Assembly (NCBI RefSeq): GCF_900129725.1
Contig: NZ_FQWQ01000001.1
Coordinates: 2,170,001-2,234,000 of the forward strand
Length of the DNA: 64,000 nucleotides
Direction of reading: 5' to 3'
Origin: Chryseolinea serpens
Lineage (GTDB): Bacteria; Bacteroidota; Bacteroidia; Cytophagales; Cyclobacteriaceae
Shown piece by piece: positions 35,171 to 44,316 of the stretch (the stretch's first letter is position 1; each line of letters begins with the position of its first letter). Under the pieces are notes generated by a model. It had not been told where the DNA came from and searched no databases. It saw only the letters and a program-made list of their open reading frames with translations. The position numbers and the translations under genes were made by a program.

Positions 35171-35728
35171 ATGACGATCCCTGCGGAGCATACCATTATC
35201 GACAGAATCCTGGCCGGTGAGCCCTCCGTGTATGCGGAGCTGGTGAACAAGCATAAAAGCTATGCGTTCACCATCGCCAACAAGATCCTGCAAAATCGCG
35301 CCGAGGCAGAGGAAGCCGCACAGGACGCTTTTATAAAGGCCTATCATCATTTGTCGACCTTTAACCGGGAGGCAAAGTTTTCAACATGGCTGTATCGCAT
35401 CGTGTTCAACACGGCTATCAGTTATAAACGCAAAAGCCGCCACACGTTCCAGTCGATCGAAAATACGGTGCTGGAATATTCTCCCGATGGGGAGGGCACG
35501 CTGGAGCGGACCGACAAACGCAAGTACCTCGCCCTGGCCATGGCCCGCCTCAATGAAGCGGACCGCACGGCCCTGACCTTGTTCTATCTCGACGAACTTT
35601 CGCTGGAGGAGATCGCCGAGATCACAGGCATGCAGGCCAACACGGCCAAGGTGCGCATCCATCGCGCCCGGCTGCGGCTGGCCGACGAGTTAAAATTGAT
35701 CTTAAAACAGGAAGCGTTAACTTTGTAA
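35171..35728 (+). CDS. ECF-type RNA polymerase sigma factor
   Basis: 185 aa from ATG 35171; an in-frame TTG at 35144 is less likely. Region 2 has RAEAEEAAQDAFIKAYHHL and FSTWLYRIVFNTAISYKRK; region 4 has LDELSLEEIAEITGMQANTAKVRIHRARLRL. It is followed after 3 bp by a membrane protein of anti-sigma architecture, so the pair forms a standard stress-responsive switch. The stimulus is unknown. Confidence 0.9.
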   Translation: MTIPAEHTIIDRILAGEPSVYAELVNKHKSYAFTIANKILQNRAEAEEAAQDAFIKAYHHLSTFNREAKFSTWLYRIVFNTAISYKRKSRHTFQSIENTVLEYSPDGEGTLERTDKRKYLALAMARLNEADRTALTLFYLDELSLEEIAEITGMQANTAKVRIHRARLRLADELKLILKQEALTL

Positions 35729-35731
35729 CGT

Positions 35732-36286
35732 ATGAAAAAGATACCCCAGGCCCTTGAAGAAATGCTTTTCGACTACCTCGACGGCACCCTCAACGCTGCC
35801 GACAAGCAACGCCTGGAGACGGAGCTCAGCCACAACCCCGAGCTGAAAGCCCGCCTGGATGAACTGCAAAACGTCGAACTGTGGCTATCCAAAATTTCTC
35901 TGGAAGAGATACCCTCGCGCAATTTTACCCAACAAGTCATGGGCAAGCTGGACCAATACCCGGCCCGGTCCTCGACGCTGATCTCCCGTAATGGAATATT
36001 TCTGCTGATCGGCATCCTGGTGGCCGTTGGGCTGGCCACCATTCTGGTTTCTTCCGGTGTCTTCGACGGGGTTCAAACCACGATCAACCTAAACCAGGAA
36101 TTGCCCCAGAAATATATTCCGAAGAACCTGCCGCAATTCGTTCCGAAGAGCCTGCCGGCCATTGCCTTGAGTGGAAAGCTGATCGTCAACATCGTCATCC
36201 TGTTGAACCTGGGGTTGGCCTGGCTGGTGTTGGACCGCGCGGTATTGAGACCCCTCTTCCAGCGCCGCATGCACGCAGGACACTAG
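35732..36286 (+). CDS. Probable anti-sigma factor (membrane)
   Basis: 184 aa. The N-terminal about 90 residues are cytoplasmic and helical (EEMLFDYLDGTLNAADKQRLETEL, typical of anti-sigma N-termini, though no zinc-binding H-x3-C-x2-C is present). One membrane helix lies near 87-107 and a second near 150-170. It starts 3 bp after the ECF gene. Direct inhibition of that sigma factor is inferred from layout. Confidence 0.8.
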   Translation: MKKIPQALEEMLFDYLDGTLNAADKQRLETELSHNPELKARLDELQNVELWLSKISLEEIPSRNFTQQVMGKLDQYPARSSTLISRNGIFLLIGILVAVGLATILVSSGVFDGVQTTINLNQELPQKYIPKNLPQFVPKSLPAIALSGKLIVNIVILLNLGLAWLVLDRAVLRPLFQRRMHAGH

Positions 36287-36380
36287 TTTTCGTCCTTCCT
36301 CCCAACTTCCGGGATAGATTTGATCGGTTTCATGCTTCATTGCCCATTGTTTCTTACCTTAAAAGACTCAATGCCGAAAC

Positions 36381-37712
36381 ATGAACGCACCCGCAACCGC
36401 CTTCCGTAGTGCCATCGTAGCCGCCCTCGGCGGCTTTCTTTTTGGATTTGACACGGCCGTGATCTCCGGCGTGGAAAAGTCCATCCAAACCCTTTGGTCC
36501 CTCGACGATTTCGCGCACGGCTTCACTGTGGCCGCAGCGCTTATGGGCACCGTGATCGGCGCCCTCATCGCCGGGCGCCCCGCCGAAAAATACGGACGCA
36601 AAAAAATACTGCAAGCCATCGGGCTCCTGTACCTGGTCACCTCGCTGGTGACAGCCCTCACGCCGGCCTGGTCGCTCTTCGTCATGTTCCGCTTCCTGGG
36701 CGGGATTGGGGTGGGCGCGTCGTCCGTGGTGGGACCGCTCTACATCTCCGAGATCTCGCCCGCCCACTCGCGCGGCAAACTCGTGGGGTTGTTTCAGTTC
36801 ATGGTGGTGAGCGGCATCCTCATTGCTTTTGTCTCTAACTACCTGCTGTTTGGCGTGGGCGAAGATTCATGGCGCTGGATGCTCGGTGTGCAGGCTGCCC
36901 CTGCCCTGCTCTATTTTGTGATGGTGTTCTTTGTCCCTGAAAGTCCAAGGTGGCTCGTCAAGCATGGCAGACCGGATGAAGCAAAGCAAGTGTTTACAGA
37001 TATCGGGGAACCTCAGCCTGCCGAGGCCATAAAAAAAATCCAGGCTTCACTCCATTCGGACACGGATGTCAAGGAAAGCGTTTTCAATGGACAATATAAC
37101 AAGCCCATCTTCTATGCCGTCGTGCTGGCGATGTTCAATCAGCTCTCGGGCATAAATGCGATCATGTATTATGCGCCCCGCATTTTTGAAATGACTGGTT
37201 TGGCGAAAGACACGGCACTGTTGCAGGCGGTGTCCATCGGTGTCACCAACATGATCTTCACGTTGCTGGCCCTTTCTGTTATCGACAAGTTTGGAAGAAA
37301 GACGTTGCTGGTCATTGGCTCCGTGGGGATGGTCATTTCGCTGGGGTTGGTCACCCACGCCTTCTACACAAAACAATTCGGGGGCTATGCGGTGATGTTC
37401 TACCTGGTGGGTTTCATCGCCTTCTTCGCTTTCTCGCAAGGCGCCGTGATCTGGGTTTTCATCTCTGAGATATTTCCCAACAAAGTGCGATCGCAGGGAC
37501 AGACCTTGGGGAGCTCAACACACTGGATCATGGCCGCCGTTATTTCGTGGACCTTTCCGGTGCTGGCAGAATCTTCTGAGATGGGGGGCTTCTATTCCTT
37601 CCTGATCTTCACGGTGATGATGTTGCTGCACGGGTTCTTTGCGTGGAAAGTGCTGCCGGAGACAAAGGGAAAATCGTTGGAGGGGATACAGGAGTCATTG
37701 GGAATTCATTGA
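36381..37712 (+). CDS. Sugar-proton symporter (MFS sugar porter)
   Basis: 443 aa with 12 membrane helices. Sugar-porter signatures are present: GFDTAVISG in helix 1, AEKYGRKK, GGIGVGASSVVGPLYISEISPAHSRGK, PESPRWL before the central loop, QLSGINAIMYYAPRIFE in helix 7, DKFGRKTLL and the C-terminal PETKGKSLE. XylE/AraE-like; substrate probably a pentose or hexose. There is no catabolic cluster next to it. Confidence 0.93.
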   Translation: MNAPATAFRSAIVAALGGFLFGFDTAVISGVEKSIQTLWSLDDFAHGFTVAAALMGTVIGALIAGRPAEKYGRKKILQAIGLLYLVTSLVTALTPAWSLFVMFRFLGGIGVGASSVVGPLYISEISPAHSRGKLVGLFQFMVVSGILIAFVSNYLLFGVGEDSWRWMLGVQAAPALLYFVMVFFVPESPRWLVKHGRPDEAKQVFTDIGEPQPAEAIKKIQASLHSDTDVKESVFNGQYNKPIFYAVVLAMFNQLSGINAIMYYAPRIFEMTGLAKDTALLQAVSIGVTNMIFTLLALSVIDKFGRKTLLVIGSVGMVISLGLVTHAFYTKQFGGYAVMFYLVGFIAFFAFSQGAVIWVFISEIFPNKVRSQGQTLGSSTHWIMAAVISWTFPVLAESSEMGGFYSFLIFTVMMLLHGFFAWKVLPETKGKSLEGIQESLGIH

Positions 37713-37751
37713 GAAGGGTTTGCGCGTCAAGAGTTAAAACGACAATAACTT

Positions 37752-38171
37752 ATGGCAAAGAATAAAACCGCCGAAACTGAAGTCAACGTGCATGACTTTA
37801 TCGATTCCTATGTAGAGAACGAGCAAAAGAAAGCGGATAGTTTTCGTTTGATTGACCTCATGAGCGAATGGTCCGGATGTAAACCTAAAATGTGGGGACC
37901 AACCATTATCGGGTTTGGAAGTTATCATTACAAATATGCCAGCGGGCATGAAGGCGACGCGCCGTTTATTGGGTTCTCGCCGCGCAAGACAGAGTTTTCA
38001 TTGTACGTTTTTTCGCCGACAGAACAAAGCAAACGGCTGCTGAATGACTTTGGTAAATTCAAAATGGGAAAATCCTGTATTTCCATAAAGAAGCTGTCGG
38101 ACATCAACCTTGCGACCTTAGAGAAACTGTGTAAACACGCCATGGTCTACCTCAGCGAACATCATTCGTAG
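37752..38171 (+). CDS. DUF1801-domain protein
   Basis: 139 aa, compact alpha/beta protein with the DUF1801/YdhG-like pattern: a helical N-terminus, then GCKPKMWGPTIIGFGSYHYKYASG, FIGFSPRKTEFSLYVFSP and KSCISIKKLSDINLATLEKLC. Cytoplasmic; function of the family is unknown. It ends one base before the convergent gene at 38172. Confidence 0.82.
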   Translation: MAKNKTAETEVNVHDFIDSYVENEQKKADSFRLIDLMSEWSGCKPKMWGPTIIGFGSYHYKYASGHEGDAPFIGFSPRKTEFSLYVFSPTEQSKRLLNDFGKFKMGKSCISIKKLSDINLATLEKLCKHAMVYLSEHHS

Positions 38172-38966
38172 TTATTTCCTGGAGGCTTCCGCACACGCTT
38201 GGACAACACGTATTGAAGCTGCACTTTCACCAAATCCTTCGGCCGCGACCTCGCGCAGTGGAAATTTTTGATATTCTCCTATCAGACAGTCGCAGTATTT
38301 GTTGACGTCATTCGTTTGTTCGAACTCCGTTCCGGTGAGTTCCTTCTTCCAATTTCTGATCATGGCGTCGGCTATCGGGGCGGTCCAGTTTATTCCCGAC
38401 GAGAGGAGACAGTCCCGGATTCCCAATGTACCGAACTGCGATTCCAATTCCTGAAGAACTTCCGTGGCCTTGTTGTCTTCAAGTCTCGCCTTATATTTCT
38501 CCTTTAGTTCAGGATTATTCGTTATTTTTTCGAACGCGCATACGCAGTATGCCTCCCGTGATTTTTCATCGGGAATAATCCGACGATTTCCATCCACGCA
38601 TCTTTTGATGGGGATTCTCAGCCCATTGATGTCGACGTACTGCCCCGGAGAAGCTTTGGCAAGCAAGTTAAAAACAGCAACCAGCACAAAAACGCCAAAT
38701 GAAATGGCGAAATATCTCAGCAATATGAGCGACTTGAATGCGAACCGATCCTTCGAGAAGCCGCTGCCGATCAGCCAGGTCGAAAGCAGCAGCACCAGCA
38801 CTACTCCCGTTATGATTCCAGGGTTGATCCATGATCCAACTTGGGTACTGCCTTCAATATATTCTCCTCCTGCTCCCAAAAGCAGGAAAAACCCGATAGC
38901 TATCTTAAATCTCTTCAAAGTGATTGTTGATGTTTTGCCTTGCAATAATAACGAAAACAATTCCAT
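38172..38966 (-). CDS. Uncharacterised membrane protein with cysteine-containing tail
   Basis: 264 aa. Three hydrophobic segments lie in the first about 110 residues, followed by a soluble region with paired cysteines: YCVCAFEKI near 140, a single Cys in IRDCLLSSG, YCDCLIGEY near 220 and a last Cys close to the C-terminus. The CxC motifs with helical spacing could form disulfides outside the membrane. No family recognised; codon use resembles neighbours. Confidence 0.7.
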   Translation of the reverse strand: MELFSLLLQGKTSTITLKRFKIAIGFFLLLGAGGEYIEGSTQVGSWINPGIITGVVLVLLLSTWLIGSGFSKDRFAFKSLILLRYFAISFGVFVLVAVFNLLAKASPGQYVDINGLRIPIKRCVDGNRRIIPDEKSREAYCVCAFEKITNNPELKEKYKARLEDNKATEVLQELESQFGTLGIRDCLLSSGINWTAPIADAMIRNWKKELTGTEFEQTNDVNKYCDCLIGEYQKFPLREVAAEGFGESAASIRVVQACAEASRK

Positions 38967-39129
38967 GTTGGAGTATTCGTGCCTTCGGTCAGTTACTTTT
39001 GATTGGCAGATTCAACCCTTTGCCTACACTAATTGCAGGGTTGCACTGCAACGATTTTGCGGTTTCCCGGAAAACTGCAGACTAAACGTTCACACTGCAC
39101 CGAATCACTGGATTTCACTGTAAAAAATT

Positions 39130-39420
39130 GCAAATTGAAATTTATAAATCCCGAAGTGATAAAAGTGGCAACGAGCGCTAAACGCCTTATCAATAACCTT
39201 TGACATCGTCACCATAGTAATTGCAGCGGCCATATTCTTTTCGCTCGCTATTCCAATCCGGTTATTTGTCAACCATGCAGAAAAGGACGCGCAGGATCTT
39301 ATTGAACAGATTCGAAAAGAAAATATTGCAGAGAAAGAAAATGCCGTTAACCCTACACTCAAGCAGCGGAGAGTCTGGGGTTCTCATTTATCAACCCGTC
39401 GTCGCAGCTATCGAACTTAA
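39130..39420 (+). pseudogene. Possible frameshifted small membrane protein remnant
   Basis: A frame open from 39163 to the TAA at 39418-39420 encodes a hydrophobic helix (TFDIVTIVIAAAIFFSLAIP) followed by a charged coil (EKDAQDLIEQIRKEN), which reads as real coding sequence, but it has no start codon. Two other frames just upstream contain protein-like stretches (QIEIYKSRSDKSGNER), suggesting one or more frameshifts. Confidence 0.3.
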
Positions 39421-39483
39421 AATAAGGCCTTTTCCAACTTCGTATTGTCAGCTATTCTCCGTTGCGCCCGCCATCCGACAACC

Positions 39484-39930
39484 TCAATCGAAAACTTTCA
39501 TCTTTGCCATTACCGCGCGCATAGTCTCTTCAGGGCCAATCCACTTTTCGATATTTTCGCGGATCTGGTCGATCATTTCCCGGACGATCTCTTTCCGGAA
39601 GCCAAATTTGATGGCAAAGATTTCGCACAACCGCTGTTCTTCCACGTGAATGTTTTTGTCGACGGACATCATGTGAACCAGGTCGTATAGCTGGTTGAAC
39701 TTTTCGCGGTCGCTGCCCGGAACCTGGAACCGGACGTCAGACAGGTTGCGCTGCATCTCTTGTAGTTCCTGTAATGAGATGTTATTTCGTTGCGCTGCGT
39801 ACTTCAACAAGCGTTGTTCCTCTGTTCCCAGACCGCCATCGGCCGCGGCCATCTCGATCAGGTTGCGCATATGGCTTTTCGCTGTGGCCTTCCCCATCTT
39901 GAAAAGTTCGATGACGTCGTCGATATTCAT
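39484..39930 (-). CDS. TerB-like helical protein
   Basis: 148 aa, all-helical. Internal repeats of acidic motifs resemble the TerB/DUF533 group: NLIEMAAADGGLGTEEQRLL and VHMMSVDKNIHVEEQRLCEIFA, where the D-x-x-x-x-x-x-E-x pairs are the usual TerB metal-binding pattern. Cytoplasmic; role unknown (the family is linked to tellurite and membrane stress). Confidence 0.75.
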   Translation of the reverse strand: MNIDDVIELFKMGKATAKSHMRNLIEMAAADGGLGTEEQRLLKYAAQRNNISLQELQEMQRNLSDVRFQVPGSDREKFNQLYDLVHMMSVDKNIHVEEQRLCEIFAIKFGFRKEIVREMIDQIRENIEKWIGPEETMRAVMAKMKVFD

Positions 39931-40138
39931 GACACCGGATATTTTCTACCAAGATAGTCAAGTGCCATCATCTTTGTGCGCGTTTTTTCGTCCAAATGAT
40001 TAACGATCTGTTACATTACGATATACAGAAATTTTCGGAGACGTTTGCGGGCAGTTGCTTGAGACTTGCGCTAATTTTGGCGTCGTGGAAGCATGGCTTA
40101 GTCCTCATGGCGTGGCGGCCACTAAAGGTCGCGATGTT

Positions 40139-41188
40139 TCATTTTTTATTTTCCACGCGAACAAACGACGTCGGAATAAAACGCTCAAAATTTTTAAACC
40201 GATATCCTACCACCAAGACCAGGTTGAGATCGTGCATCGAAAAGAATGCCGGGTTGATTGGCATATAATAGGCGTCGTAGGTGAAGCGCACTTTCGCATA
40301 AAAGTTATCGCCATTGTAGCCTGTATTCACACCTGCCGATGCGGCGAATTCCGTGTTGAAGGAAGTCTGTCGACCCGAGTCGCTTTTATAAATATTCAGC
40401 GCCACTCCCGACCCGGCCAGGATAAACGGTGAAAAGAAAATCGCTCCACCGCGTGCGGCAACATTGATCCCATAGCCCGGCATGATCAACAAACCCGGCG
40501 CTTGAAGGTAATACAAACCCGCTTGTTTGCCATAGGTCTCTGCATGGTCATGTTGCTCGGGCACGAAGCGGGTTTCGGTCCCCAACGACCGATAGAAGGG
40601 CTCGGCCCGGATAAGAAAGGAGCCTGCGGTCTTGCGTTGAAGTTCATTTTGAAAATACGCCGAGCGAAGCGAATAGCGGTGTGCATTGAAAATGTAAATA
40701 GCCTGAACGCCCAGGCGCAACATGTGCACGTCGGGTTGGCTGACGTAGGTGTCGCCCTCGGCCGTCGAGATCATGCCCTTGCTGTCGCTATAGAAAGCGC
40801 GGAAATAAAACTTCCGCATCGTGTAGCTCCCCGATATTTTGAATTGCTTCAGGCTTTCATTCTGCGCGTTGAAGATCGTGGACTTGCCCGTGGAGAATGT
40901 TGCGTCGAAATCGATGATTTTGTAGGTAAGGCCAAAGCCAACGATGTCGTTTGCATTGTTGAACTTCCCGCTGAAGGGCGAATCGCTGGTGCGTTTGGAG
41001 CCATACGTGAGAGAATTGCTTTGCGCGCCATAAATCAATCGGACATCGTTGCGCAGGCTAAAGATGCCGATGTAGGTGGGATCTGCATCGCGCGCACCCG
41101 TCACTCCTCCCCTACGGCCATGACTCTTCGGCTGCGCGGAACACACCGTCACAGTCACGAAAAACAGAAACCAGTAGCTGTATTTCAT
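40139..41188 (-). CDS. DUF4421 outer-membrane protein
   Basis: 349 aa with a signal peptide ending at VCSAQ. The N-terminus of the mature protein has DPTYIGIFSLRNDVRLIYGAQSNSL, then many beta-strands with alternating aromatic residues, consistent with a barrel. This matches the DUF4421 family of Bacteroidota. Function unknown. It is preceded on its promoter side by a short piece of the dispersed TCCCTGGATTCTGG repeat (41245-41275). Confidence 0.78.
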   Translation of the reverse strand: MKYSYWFLFFVTVTVCSAQPKSHGRRGGVTGARDADPTYIGIFSLRNDVRLIYGAQSNSLTYGSKRTSDSPFSGKFNNANDIVGFGLTYKIIDFDATFSTGKSTIFNAQNESLKQFKISGSYTMRKFYFRAFYSDSKGMISTAEGDTYVSQPDVHMLRLGVQAIYIFNAHRYSLRSAYFQNELQRKTAGSFLIRAEPFYRSLGTETRFVPEQHDHAETYGKQAGLYYLQAPGLLIMPGYGINVAARGGAIFFSPFILAGSGVALNIYKSDSGRQTSFNTEFAASAGVNTGYNGDNFYAKVRFTYDAYYMPINPAFFSMHDLNLVLVVGYRFKNFERFIPTSFVRVENKK

Positions 41189-41279
41189 GCGACCTTTTTT
41201 ATACCCTTAAGTTAAGGATGAATCGGCAACTACCGCGCGGCTTCTAATGCTTGCTCCCTGGATTCTGGGCTCTGATTTC

Positions 41280-41672
41280 TCAAAGCTCGACGGCCAGCAA
41301 CTCACCCGCTAACTTATGAATCCCTATTTCCAATTTCTTCAACTGTTCCGGGCGTGGTTTTTTTCTTCCGGTCGCATAGTGATTAATCTGGCGTTGGTTG
41401 ATGCCGGAGAGTCTTTCCAGCGCAGCGTTGGTGAATATGCCTTTGAAGTAGTTGAGGAAACTTTGGCTGTCGTACTTGTAGATCACAACATACTCTTTGT
41501 TCTTTAGCCAATCAGGAACTTCATTGTGTTTAACGTAGAGTTTAAGACCTTCCTTCAAATTCTTCTTTGCCTCCGCCACAGTCTCGCCGGCACCATACAC
41601 GCCTGGAAATTTTTCAATCCAGGCACCATAGTCTTCCGGGCCTTTTGAAATAATCGCTCTAAGCTTTCTCAT
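41280..41672 (-). CDS. hicB: HicB-family antitoxin with C-terminal HTH
   Basis: 130 aa. Residues 1-60 are the HicB partial RNase-H fold (KGPEDYGAWIEKFPGVYGAGETVAEAKKNLKEGLKLY), and the C-terminal half carries a helix-turn-helix (NAALERLSGINQRQINHYATGRKKPRPEQLKKLE). It neutralises HicA and represses its own operon. Its partner toxin gene upstream is frameshifted, so it is currently an orphan antitoxin that may still bind the palindrome at 41920-41943. Confidence 0.88.
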   Translation of the reverse strand: MRKLRAIISKGPEDYGAWIEKFPGVYGAGETVAEAKKNLKEGLKLYVKHNEVPDWLKNKEYVVIYKYDSQSFLNYFKGIFTNAALERLSGINQRQINHYATGRKKPRPEQLKKLEIGIHKLAGELLAVEL

Positions 41673-41705
41673 GTTTTTTTTTATTTATTACTGAACAGAA
41701 CCCGT

Positions 41706-41881
41706 CTAAAGCCCCATATCTTTTACAATCCTCTTTCGCAACCCTTCGGCTATTTCTCTCGCCCCATGAAACGGAACCGGATATCGAACACCATCTTTTC
41801 ATAAATATAGTGGCTCCCCTCGGCCCCCACCCAAATCCACCCACTCCGACGAATCCGTCTATGGAATTCTGAATATTTCAT
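41706..41881 (-). pseudogene. hicA: HicA toxin gene, single-base frameshift
   Basis: From ATG at 41881 the frame reads MKYSEFHRRIRRSGWIWVGA and then GSHYIYEK with the conserved catalytic His. It then shifts: the expected continuation DGVRYPVPFHGAREIAEGLR is in the next frame and ends at TAG 41706. The total of 176 nt is one short of 59 codons. The lost base falls in an A-run (41796-41799 on the plus strand as TTTT). Either an inactivating mutation or a homopolymer sequencing error. Confidence 0.85.
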
Positions 41882-41919
41882 AGCTAACGGGTTAAAAGAT
41901 CAACTTGCGAGGACCCAAC

Positions 41920-41943
41920 AAAGGTAGTAAAATTACTACCTTT
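41920..41943. promoter_or_regulatory. Probable HicB operator
   Basis: Inverted repeat AAAGGTAGTAA / TTACTACCTTT (11 of 11) with a 2-base centre, 38 bases upstream of the hicA ATG. Confidence 0.75.
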
Positions 41944-41974
41944 TAAAGGCTACCTCCTCAAAAAAAGAATCGCC

Positions 41975-42022
41975 CAAAACAAAAAAAGACGCAAAGTCCA
42001 CCTTGCGCCTGCACTTGCGTCT
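41975..42022 (-). terminator. Terminator downstream of the small secreted protein gene
   Basis: Stem AGACGCAA / TTGCGTCT around a 20-base loop; on the minus strand it runs into TTTTTTTGTTTTG. Confidence 0.55.
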
Positions 42023-42130
42023 GATAGAACGCATTAAAAATCATTTTGATAAGCGTGCCTATAAACAACGCACCGCCTGATGCCCAGTGGCTTCTAACTC
42101 CTGGCGCTAACTCACACTGCCTGCCATTCG

Positions 42131-42448
42131 TTAAAAACTCTTCGTACTATCGCTACCATCAGCCTTTTTCTCCTTCGGCATCGGGCATTCGATCTTCCAT
42201 TCGCGCGCCAGGAAAAGTGTTCCCTCTTTTGCGCTTTTCACCACGTCGTTAAGCTTCTTGCTGAATTTACAGCCGATGTCCACATAGCGGTATTTCGCGC
42301 CATCGACAATGAAATTGAAATGACAAGTGTTGCTGGCCTTGTGGGTTTTCATACAAATGAATTCAACATTATCGCCCTGGTCGGCACGAAACGAAGCCAG
42401 CACGATAAACAAAGCGACAGGAACAAGGCGGATCAGGAAGGATCTCAT
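42131..42448 (-). CDS. Small secreted protein, unknown
   Basis: 105 aa from the ATG at 42448, which begins a clear signal peptide (MRSFLIRLVPVALFIVLASF); the longer frame upstream would bury it. The mature part has three Cys (EFICMKTHK, SNTCHFNF, DIGCKF) and a fourth near the C-terminus (KIECPMPKEK). No family recognised. Confidence 0.6.
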   Translation of the reverse strand: MRSFLIRLVPVALFIVLASFRADQGDNVEFICMKTHKASNTCHFNFIVDGAKYRYVDIGCKFSKKLNDVVKSAKEGTLFLAREWKIECPMPKEKKADGSDSTKSF

Positions 42449-42510
42449 AATGGATTGGGATGGGCATTTAATTCTGTAAAGGTAAAGACAACCGCCCAGC
42501 CACAAAACAA

Positions 42511-42535
42511 AAAAACCTGGGGTTGCCAGGTTTTT
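42511..42535. terminator. Bidirectional terminator beside ahcY
   Basis: Stem AAAAACCTGG / CCAGGTTTTT with a 5-base loop; T-rich in both directions. On the minus strand it ends ahcY. Confidence 0.85.
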
Positions 42536-42560
42536 TTGTTTGTATAACGATCGTTTCGGA

Positions 42561-43871
42561 TCAGTATCTGTAATAATCCGGTTTGAAGGGGCCCTTCACA
42601 TCCACGCCAATGTATTTGGCTTGAGTGGGGGTGAGTACGTCCAGTTCAACGCCGATCTTTTTCAAGTGGAGGTTAGCCACTTTTTCGTCCAAATGCTTAG
42701 GCAGCATGTACACCTCGTTCTTGTAGTTCTTCGTGTTTGTCCAAAGCTCCAACTGTGCCAGGGTTTGATTGGTGAAGGAGTTCGACATTACAAACGAAGG
42801 GTGACCCATCGCGCAGCCGAGGTTCACCAGGCGGCCTTCGGCCAACAGGATGATTTCGCGGCCGTTGGCCAGCGTGTAGATGTCCACTTGAGGTTTGATG
42901 GTATCCTTCTTGCCATTCTTGTTCAACCAAGCCACGTCGATCTCGTTGTCGAAGTGGCCGATGTTACACACGATGGCTTTGTCTTTCATGCTTTCGAAGT
43001 GACGTGACTGGATGATACCGAAGTTACCGGTAGCCGTCACGATGATGTCGGCTTCTTTGGCAGCGTCGTCCATTTTCTTCACGGCATAACCGTCCATAGC
43101 GGCTTGCAGCGCGCAGATGGGGTCGATCTCCGTTACGATCACGCGTGCACCGGCACCGCGCAGGGAAGCGGCAGAGCCTTTACCCACGTCGCCGTAGCCG
43201 GCTACGACCGCTACTTTACCGGCGATCATCACGTCGGTGGCGCGACGGATCGCGTCTACGCAAGATTCTTTACAACCGTATTTGTTGTCGAATTTCGATT
43301 TCGTTACCGAGTCGTTGATGTTGATGGCCGGCAGGGGCAACTTGCCATTGTGCATGCGCTCGATGAGGCGGTGCACACCGGTGGTGGTTTCTTCGGAGAT
43401 ACCACGGATGCCGGTTACGAGTTCGGGGAAGCGATCCAGCACCATGTTGGTGAGGTCTCCACCGTCGTCGAGGATCATGTTCAAGGGCTTGCCGCCTTTG
43501 AAGGCATGGAGGGTTTGTTCAATACACCAGTCAAATTCCTGTTCGTTCATCCCTTTCCAGGCATATACCGGAATACCGGCAGCGGCGATCGCGGCGGCGG
43601 CATGGTCTTGCGTGGAGAAGATATTGCAGGAAGACCAGGTCACTTCAGCGCCCAGCTCAACAAGGGTTTCGATGAGCACAGCGGTCTGGATGGTCATGTG
43701 GAGGCATCCTGCGATGCGTGCATCTTTCAATGGCTTCTGCTTGCCAAATTCCTCACGGAGGGCCATCAAACCGGGCATTTCAGCTTCCGCCAGTTTGATC
43801 TCTTTGCGACCCCATTCAGCCAGGGAGAGGTCTTTTACCTTAAAAGGGAGTTTTTTCTCGTCAACAGTCAT
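42561..43871 (-). CDS. ahcY: Adenosylhomocysteinase
   Basis: 436 aa cytoplasmic NAD-dependent enzyme that splits S-adenosylhomocysteine into adenosine and homocysteine, relieving product inhibition of methyltransferases. Visible signatures: [17 protein letters not shown] near 80-97, [13 protein letters not shown], the NAD-binding [10 protein letters not shown], and the C-terminal KPDYYRY with the conserved Lys-Tyr pair. Length is normal. It is monocistronic between a promoter at 43902 and the terminator at 42511. Confidence 0.98.
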   Translation of the reverse strand: MTVDEKKLPFKVKDLSLAEWGRKEIKLAEAEMPGLMALREEFGKQKPLKDARIAGCLHMTIQTAVLIETLVELGAEVTWSSCNIFSTQDHAAAAIAAAGIPVYAWKGMNEQEFDWCIEQTLHAFKGGKPLNMILDDGGDLTNMVLDRFPELVTGIRGISEETTTGVHRLIERMHNGKLPLPAININDSVTKSKFDNKYGCKESCVDAIRRATDVMIAGKVAVVAGYGDVGKGSAASLRGAGARVIVTEIDPICALQAAMDGYAVKKMDDAAKEADIIVTATGNFGIIQSRHFESMKDKAIVCNIGHFDNEIDVAWLNKNGKKDTIKPQVDIYTLANGREIILLAEGRLVNLGCAMGHPSFVMSNSFTNQTLAQLELWTNTKNYKNEVYMLPKHLDEKVANLHLKKIGVELDVLTPTQAKYIGVDVKGPFKPDYYRY

Positions 43872-43901
43872 TTTATTTGATTTTTTGCTTTAATAGACCT
43901 C

Positions 43902-43909
43902 CAAAAGTA
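43902..43909 (-). promoter_or_regulatory. Bacteroidota -7 element of ahcY
   Basis: TACTTTTG on the minus strand matches TAnnTTTG and lies 30 bases before the ATG. The -33 element is not clear. Confidence 0.5.
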
Positions 43910-44103
43910 CGATAAAGGTTTTTAAATAACTACATGCCCCGGCAGGCAAAGGCCTATAAGTTTAGGGCGCGGCTTTTTGAGCATTTAATGGCCATCCAAG
44001 GCCCGCTATTTTTTTAAAGCCGGCGGTGGGCAGGCTCGAACGATATTGGAAGGGGTGCTGTTATTCCAAAAATCATAACCAATAATCTTATTTACGCTAA
44101 CGA

Positions 44104-44184
44104 ATGAAAACCATTATAAAGCCGGTTATCCGGGTCGACATTGTGTCGGATGTTGTTTGTCCCTGGTGTTATATTGCGCCCTAA
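44104..44184 (+). pseudogene. Truncated DsbA/FrnE-family gene (N-terminal 26 codons)
   Basis: The frame reads a FrnE N-terminus, VDIVSDVVCPWCYI, including the CPWC redox motif, and then ends at a stop two codons later instead of continuing with the usual GKRRLE. The rest of the gene is absent nearby, so this marks a deletion or insertion breakpoint at about 44178, where sequence character changes to AT-rich. It is not a piece of the frnE at 46910, which has different sequence (CPFC) and orientation. Confidence 0.75.
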
Positions 44185-44226
44185 AAAACGCGAAACAAAT
44201 CCAATCAACCCTAGATAAATCCAATC

Positions 44227-44316
44227 AACCCTAAGATAATCAGGGGTTTAAACTCTAAATAATCTGGGAGTTTTAACCTAAATAAACCTGACAAACCCTA
44301 AGATAATCTGGGCGTT
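44227..44316. repeat. Three tandem hairpin-like units
   Basis: Units of 22-24 bp with core CTAAGATAATC flanked by complementary ends: AACCC...GGGTT (44227-44248), AAACTC...GAGTTT (44250-44273) and AACCC...GGGcgTT (44294-44316). A fourth, less complete copy lies just upstream. Confidence 0.55.

Noticed and set aside
43872-44000. SAH or SAM riboswitch before ahcY
   Set aside because: The leader after the predicted -7 element is only about 25 bases, too short for a riboswitch.
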